Source of the DNA: Ehretia macrophylla
Lineage: Eukaryota > Streptophyta > Magnoliopsida > Boraginales > Ehretiaceae
Reading direction: 5' to 3'
Assembly (NCBI GenBank): GCA_037974665.1
Contig: CM075773.1
Span: 66,632,263-66,696,262, forward strand
DNA length: 64,000 bases
Shown: piece by piece, positions 1 through 9,994 of the stretch
Position numbering within the stretch: position 1 is the first letter of the stretch
Layout: the number at the start of each line of letters is the position of its first letter
Notes under the pieces: generated by a model
Told to the model about the DNA's origin: nothing
The model's database searches: none
Seen by the model: only the letters and a program-made list of their open reading frames with translations
Position numbers and translations under genes: made by a program

Positions 1-1603
1 GAACTACTTTCTCTTATTCGTAATACTCTTGATAAATTGAATGAGAAAATGGAAAATCTTCAAAAAATGAAGCAATCTGCTGTGACGGATACATCTTCTG
101 ATGTTTTAATTGAAGTTCAGGCTGATATACAACTACCTCTCCATATTGAAGGATTTAAATTAGAACCTTCTACTTCTAAATTAGAACAGGTTCTTGATAA
201 TGCTTTGAAACGCTTAAAGCTTAGCATGATCAATGATGAATTTGAACCCAATCTTACCCAAACAGAAAAGATAGCTCATGCTAGAAATTTACAATTAGCT
301 TTTGATGTCACTGAGCTAAAAAATTATAGGAATAAATATCATGATATTCCTACACAAATGAAATATTATTATCCTCGCCCTACTCCACAGGATGTTCTCT
401 TTGAAGAACCTTTAATGACTGAAACTATTACTTTTAGTGGTAGACAAATCTATGAATGGACAATAGATGGACAAACTGAGCCGCAAATCTATAATACAGC
501 TCATAGGATGCTTATGTATTCTACTATTTGTAAACAGAATAATAATAGTGATAAACGAATTGCTATGATGATTACATTAGGATTTGTTGGCCAATTAAAA
601 GGTTGGTGGGACAATTATTTGACTCAAACCCAACATGATGAGATTTTAAATACTACTAAAATTGAAGAGGAACAAGTACAAGAAAATGTTGTTTATACTT
701 TATGTCTATCTATATGTGAACATTTCATAGGAAGATATTTACATCAATATGATAATACTAGGACTCTTTTGCAGAATTTGCGTTGTCCTACTTTAACATC
801 TTTTAGATGGTATAAGGATGTTTTCTTATCCCGTGTTATGGGACTCCCTGATGCTAGTAGTAATAATTGGAAATCTAAATTTGTTGATGGTTTACCTTCT
901 ATTTTTGCATAAAGAATTAGAAAGGATCTTAGAAAAAGATCAGATAGCAATAATATTGCTTGGGATACTTTTAATTATGGTACTCTAATCACACTATTTG
1001 TAGAAGAAAGGTTATCTTTTTGCAATGAAATTAGAATGAATTACCAATTGAAGAAACAACATCTAACTGAGAAAAAAGAGTTAGGAGAATTTTGTGAACA
1101 ATTTGCTATGGACATACCTAGTACATCTAGGAATAAGCCTAGAAAATACCATAAAGAACGACCTCATAAGATGGAATATTATAAGAAATATAAGTCTAAT
1201 GCTTATAAAAAGAAAGCAGCAAAGGAACGCAAAAGGCGTGAAAAGAAAGGTTATGTACCTCAAAAGAAGATACCTACATGTTATACATATGGTAAAAAAG
1301 GTCATTATGCCAATAAATGTAGAATGAAGAAGAAAATAAATAGCCTTGATAGTGATGATAAGCTTAAAGAATCTTTAGCTAAAATTTTATTAAAATCTGA
1401 TAGTGATACTGATGTCAGTACCACTAGTAGTGATAATTTGCATGCTATTGAATCTGATGATTTAATTGGTTTTTCTGATGATGAAAATGACAAAGATTGC
1501 TGCAATAAATGTCAGAAAGATAATAGTGATTCTGATATTGATATTTATAAATTACAATCTCAATTTCAGAATATTGAATTAAATGTTATTACTTTATTTT
1601 GAA
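1..1603 (+). pseudogene. Caulimovirid-like polyprotein fragment, capsid and zinc-knuckle part
   Basis: Integrated fragment of a plant pararetrovirus-like polyprotein covering most of the capsid (gag-like) region. The frame is already open at base 1, so the start lies outside; it stays open to 1602 except for one TAA at 910-912. Visible in order: a conserved block ending GQLKGWWDNYL (about 590-620), a Lys/Arg-rich stretch (about 1120-1260), a CCHC zinc knuckle at 1279-1320 and an acidic Ser/Asp-rich region (about 1345-1540). The second Cys codon of the knuckle reads Tyr at 1288-1290, whereas other copies in this window have Cys, so zinc binding would be lost. The match to later copies stops near 1590-1603, where the minus-strand Sirevirus begins. 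Assignment to Caulimoviridae comes from the longer copies at 12764 and 27708, which have protease and RT but no integrase. Confidence 0.82.
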
Positions 1604-2230
1604 TTACAATCCCAAAAGAAGATTGATCCTTTTTGCCTCAAACATCAAATACATCAACAAAGCAGTGAATTTCAGAATAGAACCATTCTTAACTTCCCTA
1701 GGAATAATGACTTCATGAAGGATGTAAAATAGAAGCTTCTTTTCAAGGGTGATTTCTTTTTTTTTAGGATATTGAGTGTTATACTCCCCTGTTCCTTCCC
1801 ACAGGAATGCGATAACCCTAGCCTTTAGATCATCATGAATGCCTTCCGGCATGCCCTTGTAGGAGTAAAACTTAGTTCCTTGATTTGGAATTCCAAAGGC
1901 TCTAGCAATATCACCAGCAGTAAACTCTAACACTTTATCCTTAACTTGGCTTTGCAATTTCATTGTGTTAAAATCTAAGTTAGCGTAGTAATAGAATTCT
2001 CTAATCCACGAAGTACATCCTTTGTTCATAAACCTTAGCATAGGAAGCCAACCTTGAACATCTATGAGTCTTAAAATTCTAATACCATTAAGCAAGGTAA
2101 GAGGGTCCAAAGTCTTACCCTATAAGATGTTTTGTTGTGGGAAGGCATTGGGAGTGACAACAATTTGAGGCCCAGATGAAGATGATTATCCTTGCTTACA
2201 CTTCTTTGAGTCAGTCCTTGGTAGTGCCAT
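1604..2230 (-). pseudogene. Sirevirus extra ORF downstream of pol, truncated copy
   Basis: Remnant of the ORF that is intact at 60987-61964. The ATG is at 2230-2228, and a stop follows after about 14 codons in the Ser-rich leader; the frame is then open from 2110 to 1604. Matching stretches include WLPMLRF, REFYYY.NLDF, ARAFGIPNQGTK, the E..LLFYILHEVIIPREVK block and MYL(M)FEAKRINL. It resembles the plant transposon-associated protein family that Pfam calls putative plant transposon protein (from memory, not searched). No catalytic motif is visible. It lies about 390 bp downstream of the RNase H end, the position where Sireviruses carry an env-like or accessory ORF. The C-terminal third is missing because the element is cut at 1604. 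Confidence 0.75.
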
Positions 2231-2620
2231 TTAGAGTTTGCAAGAATTTGATGTTTTTAGAGGAAGATTGCCTTTGAGGAATTTCGTTTGAGCACCTTGT
2301 AGGCAAGGATTTTGAAAGCTTTTCTTTTGAAGTTTTTGAAGAGTTTGATGATACAAAGACAATGATTTGATGATAGAGAAGTGTTGTGAATCAATTAGTG
2401 ATGAAGAAATAGTAGTTTTGAGGAGTTGAAATATGTGGGATTGAGAGAATTTTGGAGAGAGTTTGAAGTTAAGAAGGAAAAGTGTTTGAAAAAATAGGCC
2501 AAATCCCGTTTTTCAACCAGCGCGGTCCGATCGTTGCATGTTTCATCCGGTCGACCGGATGAATGCAGTAACGCCCGGATCCCCTATTTTCTGAAGAAAA
2601 AAAATGCAATTTTTCAAAAA
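2231..2620 (-). promoter_or_regulatory. Pol to extra-ORF spacer with GC-rich palindrome, copy A
   Basis: Non-coding spacer of 390 bp. Most is AT-rich and purine-skewed, but 2518-2582 is a sharply GC-richer island with the perfect 12-bp palindrome CCGGTCGACCGG at 2547-2558 followed by ACGCCCGG. The same position in copy B (62262-62396) carries CCGGGCGCCCGG. A promoter or protein-binding role is inference from position and symmetry only. Confidence 0.5.
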
Positions 2621-4481
2621 TCAAGTGACCCAAAACATTCCTAATTCTCTTCTAATGGCACAAAATTGATTTTCATGCAATGGTTTTGTAAAAATGTCAG
2701 TCAATTGATGCAAAGAATCAACAAATTTAAGTTCAATATCACCTTTTTGCACATGATTTCTTAGAAAATGATGACGAATTTCAATATGCTTAGTTCTTGA
2801 ATGTTGAATTGGATTCTTTGATAGACTTATAGCACTTGTATTATCACATTTGATCAGCACACGATCATATTCTAGACCAAAGTCAAGCAAAGTTTGTTTC
2901 ATCCAAAAAATTTGTGCAACACAACTACCCATAGATACATACTTAGATTCTACCGTTGAAAGAGCTATACTGTGTTGTTTTTTGCTAGACCATGAAACTA
3001 AAGCATGTCCTAGAAATTGACAACTACTACTAGTGCTTTTTCTATCAATCTTACAACCCTCGTAATCGGCATCAGAGTATCCTAGAAGTTCGAAAGATAT
3101 GCCTTTAGGGTAAAGAAGTCCTAAATTAATAGTACCCTTAAGGTATCTAATAATCCTTTTTACAGCATTCAAGTGGGATTCCTTGGGAGAAGATTGAAAA
3201 CGAGCACATAAGCACACAGAAAACATAATATCAGGTCTTGAGGCAGTTAAATAGAGAAGGCTTCCGATCATACCTCGATATTGTTTTTCATCAACCGATT
3301 TACCTTTCTCATCTTTGTCAAGCTTGATTAACGTTCCTATAGGAGTGCTCATTTCTTTTGCAGTTTCAAGCCCGAACTTCTTCATGAGTTCCTTAATAGA
3401 CTTGGCTTGATTTATGAAGGTCCCTTCATTTGTTTGTTTGATTTAGAGTCCAAGGAAGAAATTTAATTCTCCCATCATGCTCATTTCAAATTCTTTATGT
3501 ATACATTCAGAAAAATACTTGCAAAAGGATTCGTTAGTAGCCCCAAAGATAATATCATCAACATATATTTGAACAAACAAGATATCTTTAGCTTTTCTTT
3601 TTACAAATAATGTAGAGTCTAATTTACCTCTAGAAAAACCGTTATCAAGTAGATAATTGCTTAATCTATTATACCATGCCCTAGGTGCTTGTTTAAGTCC
3701 ATAAAGAGCTTTTTGAAGTTTGAACACATGGCTTGATAAATTTGTATTTTCAAAACTGGGTGGTTGTTCAACATACACTTCTTCTTGAAGATAACCATTT
3801 AAGAAAGTACTTTTGACATCCATTTGATAAAGTTTGAAGTTCATAAAACATGCATATGCTAGCAACATTCGAATGGATTCAAGTCGGGCTACTGGTGCAA
3901 AGGTTTCTTCATAGTCTATTCCTTCTTCTTGATTATACCCTTGTACAACCAATCTAGCCTTATTTCTAGTTACATTACCGGATTCATCTAGTTTGTTTCA
4001 AAAAACCCATTTTGTACCAATAATTGGGTAATTACTAGATCTTTCAACTAAGGTCCAAACTTGATTTCTTTCAAATTGATTAAGCTCTTCTTGCATAGCA
4101 ATAATCCAATCATCATCCAATAATGCTTCTTTTATATTCTTAGGTTCAATTTGAGATATAAAAGTAACATGTTCACAAAAAGTATTTAGATTAGAACGAG
4201 TTCTTACACCTTGTGATGGATCTCCGAGGATTTTGATCATTTGAATGATTTTTGACAAATTTTTAACATTTTGGAAGATCTTGATTGGTTGATATGATTT
4301 GATCATTTGATGTTGGTTGTTCTTCCTCAATTGGAGTATCAATTTGATTGCTTGTGGATGTATTATCTTCTTCACTTGTAGGAATAGGTTGACCTTGTTC
4401 TTCAACTTGTTGAATGCTTACATTATCATCTTCATCTTTTCTTGACATAAAGGGGTTAGTTTCATCAAAATTAACATGCAT
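2621..4481 (-). pseudogene. Sirevirus A pol: reverse transcriptase and RNase H
   Basis: Copia-type RT and RNase H. One frame runs from 4405 to 2621 with two in-frame stops (about 3998 and 3440-3442); a frameshift near 4300 separates it from the linker ORF that starts at 4481. RT has the catalytic YVDD followed by IIFGATNE at 3554-3565, preceded by [16 protein letters not shown] and [12 protein letters not shown]. RNase H shows SDADYEG, the CDNTSAISLSKNP block and TKHIEIRHHFLR. These are the copia order and motifs, and copy B at 62544-64000 is closely similar. The family product would copy element RNA into cDNA in cytoplasmic particles. The stops prevent a full product here. Confidence 0.9.
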
Positions 4482-5345
4482 AGATTCCTCAATTACCGAT
4501 GTTCTTTTATTGTAAACTTGATATGCCTTGCTTACAGAAAAATAATCAATAAAAATACCTTCGTCGAATTTTGAATCAAACTTACCAAGATGATCTTTAT
4601 TACTTAAGATGAAGCATTTACATCCAAAAATTTTGAAATGTGAAATATTTGGAGTATGTCCTTTCCATAGTTCATATGGAGTTTTCTTGAGAGAATGTCT
4701 AATTAAAACTCTATTTAAAACATAACAAGCTGTATTGATAACTTATCCCCAAAAGTATGTAGGCAAGTTGTTTTCTTTCAACATTATTCTTGCCATTTCT
4801 TGTAGAGTTCGGTTTTTCCTTTCAACAACCCCATTTTGTTGAGGAGTTCTAGGAGCCGAAAAGTTATACTCAATGCCATTTTGTTCACATAATTCCACAA
4901 AAGATGCATTTACGAATTTCGTGCCTTGATCACTATGAATGCATGAAATGTAGTATCCTTTTCTCATTTTGCACTCTTTTATAGAATTTTGCAAACTCAT
5001 TGAAAGCATCACTTTTGAGAGCAAGAAACATGACCCATGTGTATCTAGTATAATCATCAACAATAACAAAAACATATCTAGATCCTCCTAGAATTATTAC
5101 ATCCATTGGTCCAAAAAGGTCCATATGAAGTTTTTGTAAAGCTTTTGATGTGGTCACAAGGCTAATGATTTTGAAAGATGCTTTATGTTTTTTTTCAAAT
5201 TGACATGCATCACATAAATGATTTTTTTCAAACTTGGTTTTAGGAAGACCTCTTACAAGATCTTTTCAAGAGAGTTTACCAAGTAGATCCATGCTAATAT
5301 GTCCTAATCTTCAATGCCATAACCAAGATCCTTCATTTGTTATGA
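4482..5345 (-). pseudogene. Sirevirus A pol: integrase core and C-terminal part
   Basis: Copia integrase, which in the family inserts cDNA and makes 5-bp target duplications. Seen: KLHMDLFGPMDV (first Asp, near 5125), IHSDQGTKF (second Asp, near 4925), TPQQNGVVERKNR (Glu, near 4830) and, nearer 4482, the GCKCF and VYNKR stretches typical of the C-terminal part. Two overlapping frames (5157-4933 and 5075-4743) show a frameshift near 4975-5000, and a stop interrupts the region near 4743. The GAG_pre-integrase zone between 5345 and 5160 is in broken frames. Confidence 0.82.
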
Positions 5346-6791
5346 TTAAACAATTAATATTTTGGCATGATATACTTTCAAAGTCAATGATATAGACATT
5401 TTCATGTTTATTTGTAATAAACAACACATTTTTATTTTGTCAAAAACGGTGCAACATGATGTTTTGAATTCAACTAGATAAACATTATCACATAGTTGAC
5501 TTACACTTAGCAAATTATGTTGCAAACCCACATCATGGATAGATATATTATTTTTATTTCTAATGCTACCTTTACCAATAATTTTACCTTTCTCATTATT
5601 TCCAAAGCTCACAAAACCTTTGTAATTTTTGCTAGGCTCATAGAAAATATATGGATCACCGGTCATATGCCTTGAATATCCACTATCAATGACCCAATTT
5701 CCTTCATACTTTATCCTTAGGGTAACCTCATCATTCTCTTTTGTCATAAGACAAATGATGTTTGTCACTTTTTCATTTTCGCTTTCTTCACCGGTTGATG
5801 CATCGTCATCAACGTATGTTGCTTTCAAAGCTCTTCCTCCCTTGGTTTTGATTGGTTTTGGACAATTTGCTTTTATGTGACCTGTCTTGTCACAATTGAA
5901 ACATCTTCCTTCTTCTTTTGGTTTGTTTATTCCTTTGTTCATAAACTTATTGTAAGGAGCTTTGCTTACCTTTTTGAATTTGAGAAATTTTTTAAAGTTC
6001 TTTGTAAGAAGAGCTATCTCATCATCATCTTCTTTGTTTTCTTCTTCTTCATCACTTGAGTAAGCCTTTGATGCAAGAAGTGCAAGTGACCTCTTGTTGT
6101 TCCTTTTTTCTTCTTCTCGGTCCTTCTTCTTCAACTCATGGCTCATAAGAGATCCCATAAGTTCACTAAGAGTGAGAGTTTTGAGGTCTCTAGCTTCCTC
6201 AATAGCCGTTACTTTAGCTTCCCCTTGCTCGGTTAAACTTCGTAGAACTTTTCCTACCAATTCTTCGTTAGAATACTCTTTTTCAAGAGATTTAAGAGCA
6301 TTAACAATTTCGGTAAATCTAGAAAATATTTGTTCAAAATTTTCATCAAATGACATTTTGAACATTTCATATTTATGAACAAGCATGTTTATTATAGTTT
6401 CTTTAACTTGGTTAGTTCCTTCATATGTGACTTCTAATTGATCCCAAATTTCTTTAGCATTTTTGCATCCAGAAATTTTGTTAAACTCATTTGAATCTAA
6501 AGCAAGATATAACATGTTCATAGCCTTAAAGTTTCTTTCACACATTTTGAAGTCATCATCATTAAAGTATTTTTCCGGTTTAGGGACTATGATGCTTTGT
6601 TCTCCTTCCTTCTTAGTTAGAGTAGGATTGATTGGTCCATTTTTTTTTATCACATTCCATACTCTTATGTCATTTGCTAGAATATAGATTCTCATCCTAG
6701 TTTTCCAAAAAGAATAGTTTGTTCCATTAAACAATGGTGGTCTAGAGGAAGATTGTCCTTCAACTATATTAGACATTGATGAGCTTGTCAT
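5346..6791 (-). pseudogene. Sirevirus A gag and protease
   Basis: Gag-protease ORF of 481 codons from ATG 6791. The N-terminus (RPPLFNGTNYSFWKTRM) is the start of a UBN2-type copia gag. A Lys/Glu-rich middle is followed by a CCHC knuckle, CFNCDKTGHIKANC, at 5862-5903. The aspartic protease active site DSG is at 5679-5687 in the context WVIDSGYSRHMTGD; a Cys is usual where Tyr stands after DSG in related elements. The frame ends early at 5346 by a frameshift near 5430, so integrase is no longer joined. This start lies 57 bp inside the LTR edge, right after the primer site, as expected for gag. Confidence 0.9.
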
Positions 6792-6832
6792 AGGGATCCT
6801 CTACTAGATGTTAAGCTATATTAAAAGTACTA

Positions 6833-6845
6833 GCTCTTGATACCA
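6833..6845 (-). other. Primer-binding site, Sirevirus A
   Basis: On the minus strand TGGTATCAAGAGC sits 2 bp inside the LTR edge. It matches the initiator tRNA-Met complement (TGGTATCAGAGC) apart from one extra A, so minus-strand cDNA would start here. Its strand confirms the element's orientation. Confidence 0.85.
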
Positions 6846-6847
6846 CT

Positions 6848-7249
6848 TGTTGGTCCTAGATAACCTAAGAAGGGGGTGAATTAGGTTGTTTGGCAAGATA
6901 CTAAATTTAAAGATCTAATCCGGAAATACTATCTAGCAAGAGATAATTATACTCTAGAAGTTCTTATAGGCAATTTATCAAACACTTAGTGAGCATACAA
7001 GTATATATAACTAGATAAACAACCAGAATTTCAAGAATTAACTTCTAAGTGGATAAGTCAATAATTATCTAACAATCAATATGTATAATATCTAATAGGA
7101 AGATAAATGACTTGAAAATAAAGAGTTGGGTAAGAGAAATCAAACACGATGATTTTCAAGTGGTTCGCACTCGCGAAGGCCTAGTCCACTACCTAAGGTC
7201 TTCCCTTCCCTTAGGATTTAACCAATCTCCACTAAAATGCTTCTTCAAA
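6848..7249 (-). mobile_element. Sirevirus A 5' LTR fragment
   Basis: Begins TGTTGGTCCT on the plus strand (the LTR end next to the PBS) and matches the start of the copy B LTR at 59001 over about 400 bp, including TCAAGTGGTTCGCACTC and CCTTAGGATT. It breaks off at CTTCTTCAAA where pararetrovirus sequence resumes; roughly 1.1 kb of the LTR is missing. Confidence 0.88.
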
Positions 7250-7278
7250 AAGGCAAAGCACTTTCTCAAGAGCAATAA
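7250..7278 (+). pseudogene. Caulimovirid-like third ORF, last few codons
   Basis: Only the tail of the ORF remains: sequence matching 26885-26913, ending in the codons for QEQ and a TAA at 7276-7278. It is joined directly to the broken Sirevirus LTR. It shows where the pararetrovirus coding region ends and the intergenic region begins. Confidence 0.7.
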
Positions 7279-8056
7279 TTATGTTCTTGGACAAATTTAT
7301 GATACGATAAAGGAAAAGTCTGAAGATGCTCATAGGATTTTTTGGACGGATGCGGAAAAGCCGTTATTCACGGAACAATGATAAGTGGAATTCTACTTTC
7401 AGCTGGTGACATGTCCCTTTCAGCAGACAAAGGTCTACTGTTTACTTTACTTTATGTAAAGTAAAAGCAATAATTTGTTTTTTTGATACGCATGATTGTA
7501 TAGTGACCCCGGACTGCAAAGATTTCGATTCCAGAATAAGTTCTTTTCAATTTTTGTTTCAAGTCTGCAAAATTGTATAAGTACGCGGCATTTGCTTAGG
7601 ATTAGGCAGAGCTCGAATAAGGAATTTTCTTTCTTTTCAATTTTTATACTTTGTAAATTCTACTATTTTGGCAATTGAAGAAATCTTTTCTTCAGGTATA
7701 TTCTTTTATTTTTCTGTCTTTACTTATTAGCCTAATGTTAGGCTAATCTGTTGTTGTTTGGTAACCACTATTCTAGTATAGGAAATGCTCAAATATAATT
7801 TTTGACCCAAGGTATAATAATTCATGACAACACATTAATCACTTATGTATGATTTATCTATTCTCTGTCATGGTCTGTATCTTGACATCCCTCGAATTGC
7901 GCTGTTATGCCCTTCTCATGCCGTCTTATGGATTTTCGTGGGCTGGTAAGCCATTGACTGTGGCTCTATCATTTTATCTGGTAAACTCCACTGACACAGT
8001 TGAGTTAATACTCCCTACACATGTGATGCATGACCTTGCCATGAGCTGTTATCCCC
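7279..8056 (+). promoter_or_regulatory. Caulimovirid-like intergenic region: promoter and leader, copy 1
   Basis: Non-coding region closely matching 26914-27690. Seen: GTGACATGTCCC upstream, a 9-bp inverted repeat TTTACTTTA/TAAAGTAAA with a 2-bp spacer (7446-7465), and a TATA box TATAAGTA at 7576-7583 followed within about 25 bp by CATTTGCTTAGG. Downstream is an AT-rich leader with short ORFs, as in pararetrovirus pregenomic RNA leaders. I found no convincing tRNA-Met primer site in it. The leader ends abruptly at 8056, where third-ORF coding sequence is joined. The promoter role follows from position and TATA box; it is not tested. Confidence 0.65.
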
Positions 8057-8185
8057 GGATAAGCAATGGATCAGTGATCCATGGTACCTTATGGACCGCT
8101 ATCTTAATAATTTCTTTTTCCCGGTGTATCACCATAAGTCAAGAGTCTTTTATGAGTCTATCTTGCAAGCAATTGATAGTTGTTT
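8057..8185 (+). pseudogene. Caulimovirid-like third ORF, internal scrap
   Basis: About 130 bp matching 17373-17490, covering the part with QW/SDPWYL-type residues and HHHKS. It is fused to the leader at its 5' side and to a minus-strand protease scrap at its 3' side (about 8183). It is a deletion/rearrangement product with no function visible. Confidence 0.7.
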
Positions 8186-8232
8186 GATAAAATCTTTTTC
8201 TATAAGAATATTTATCTTAACTTGCCATTTAG
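8186..8232 (-). pseudogene. Caulimovirid-like protease-region scrap, inverted
   Basis: About 45 bp matching, on the minus strand, the sequence just upstream of the protease active site (compare 10812-10858). It is joined to the polyprotein start region at an AAATGGCA shared by both partners (8223-8230), so an internal deletion removed the capsid region. Confidence 0.7.
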
Positions 8233-8816
8233 GTTGTAAAAACTCATTATTAATAAGTTTTCTTTCATCACTTCCAGGTGTAAAATCCATTAACCACCAA
8301 AATTAATTTCTGAGGAATTTCCTCCAAAATCTGAGGGAGTAGGTTCAACTCCTAGCCTAATTCCAGTGGAACGATAAAAAATTTGTTGTTTAATTCCCTG
8401 GGGAATCTAACAATTAGTCAATCTAATTTTCTCAATAACTTCTTGGGGAAGTTCTGGATTTTCTTCCATAGATTCAAATTTATTTAGGTCTTCGTTTAAA
8501 TGAGATATCAAAGCTCTAGACATAGAGGGTATTTCGACTCTATAATCAAAAGGAGAGATATAATTGTGTGATGACACAGATCTGTTTAATAAATGAGATG
8601 GTCCTAAATTAGGGACTTGTTGAAATCTAAGCCTAATTTGGCCTTCAGGAGTCTGTTCGACTTCTGTCAATTCTATTTTAATTTTAGGCTGATTAGGTAC
8701 AACTTTATCAATATTCCAACATTCTGGAAATTCTATTTCATCCCATTGAATCATTCTTCTAGTAGATATTTTAGATCTACTTAAATTAGTTTATATCATA
8801 ACAGTTTCACTTGTTC
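8233..8816 (-). pseudogene. Caulimovirid-like upstream ORF C-terminus and polyprotein start, inverted
   Basis: Minus-strand fragment. From 8754 to 8407 an open stretch of 115 codons includes QWDEIEFPECW, TEVEQTPEGQI and SPFDYRVEIPSMS; the matching frame in the plus-strand copy ends at 12764. A TAATG overlap at 8292-8288 joins the end of this ORF to the polyprotein ATG. I do not recognise the upstream ORF. In Caulimoviridae the gene before capsid is often the movement protein, but no movement-protein motif is visible in the part present. Several stops near 8400 break the frame. The right edge adjoins an unrelated LTR that starts at 8817. Confidence 0.65.
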
Positions 8817-9994
8817 TGTAACGCCACAAACCCAACCCCACGTTATAGGTCAAGTCCGGAACCGTTACTTGGACAGAGTCTCCTCTGTACCGAGGACTAA
8901 ACTGGTACCTGCATATAGCCACATATAAATCCTGAACCACAACCAAACATCTCAACACCCTAACTTCCAAGATTAATATAGTCAACCAGTTTCACAAGGC
9001 CATCCGAGCCTTGGAACAACAAAATAGATATCATGCAAGCATGCAAGTTAAACCTCTAACTTTAATTTCAAGTAGTACGCCATAGCTATGAGCCAAGCTT
9101 AACAAACTAGTTATTACATACTCAAGCATGCAACAAGAGAAATAAGTTTACTATCTATTATTACATGCCATCTACTATCTCATCCAACATACAAGATTAC
9201 AAGCCAAATACAACCACCAATTACATACAAGACCCCAAGGTCTCAAAAGAACAACAATCAACACCTTCACACAAGCTTCAATTATAGTCAACCTTATCAC
9301 ACAAGAAAATCACGGAAGGTGTTCAACTTGCTCTTCTTCCTCTTCAACTACGGCTACTAACTGGGGATTCACCTCAATTTCTCCTGAAACATGTTTAAAT
9401 GAGGAGTGAACAACAATGTTGCCCAGCGAGAGAGGTGATGCAACATACCGGGCGTGCAATATGATATGCAACCATAATAAGTCATATATATATATATAAC
9501 ATAAACAACAAAATCAAATAGCAAGTAGTTAACCACATTAAAAAGGATACGGTTCTATTTCAAATCTTCAAAATCGAACCACGAGCCACGAACTTCACGC
9601 AAGTGTCGGCAAACCCATACTCCAACAAGTTGGGATACTCCGGATGTATCCCGATCCTACGACCCTTTCTCTTGAGGTAGCTCCATATGCCCAACAGGTG
9701 AACCACACCTCTAGGGTAATGGAGTATACTTAGTGAGAAATGAAATAGGCACCATGGTAGTCGAGGGAGCACGGAAAGCCCGATGCCGCCCGTGTTTCTT
9801 GACACTACCATGCCCGAAAAGGTTGCGTAACCCCAAGACGAGCCCATAAGAAACAAGATATCAAATAACACGTAAGAGGGTCGACAAAGTAGGCCGCCCT
9901 CGCATTTAAATGCAAAATGAACCAACATATACACGAAAATAGCTTTATAGTCTCAAAAGAAGCATTCAACATAACTTTTCCCCACAGTCTTTTT
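8817..9994 (-). mobile_element. Fragment of a large non-autonomous LTR (LARD-I family)
   Basis: Begins TGTAACGCCA and follows the LARD-I LTR at 21063 (GGACAGAGTCTCCTCTGTACC motif, then the GC-richer core at 9629-9835 with ATCCTACGACCCTTTCTC). It breaks off near 9955-9994 where minus-strand pararetrovirus RT sequence begins. No open frame longer than about 125 codons occurs and none resembles a protein family. Orientation is minus by comparison with the complete element at 17766-26206. No partner LTR or target duplication is visible. Confidence 0.75.

Larger units (their letters stand above)
1604..7249 (-). mobile_element. Ty1/copia Sirevirus-like retrotransposon, copy A, truncated at both ends
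   Basis: Read on the minus strand: LTR fragment, primer-binding site, gag, protease, integrase, RT, RNase H, then an extra ORF. The protease-integrase-RT-RNase H order is that of Ty1/copia. The UBN2-type gag, the spacer and the extra ORF downstream of pol place it with Sireviruses. The 5' LTR keeps only about 400 of about 1,490 bp (compare 59001-60486). The 3' end stops inside the extra ORF, so the PPT and 3' LTR are lost. Both edges abut caulimovirid-like sequence, with a short CAAA overlap at the right edge (about 7246-7249), which suggests end-joining after deletion. Several stops and frameshifts make it non-functional. Confidence 0.9.

Noticed and set aside
1081..1305. Hydrophobic, Phe/Ile-rich open frames antisense to the pararetrovirus knuckle region (also near 11529, 14288 and 28435)
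   Set aside because: They are mirror images of the Lys/Arg-rich coding stretch and recur only where that stretch does; no start context or independent conservation.
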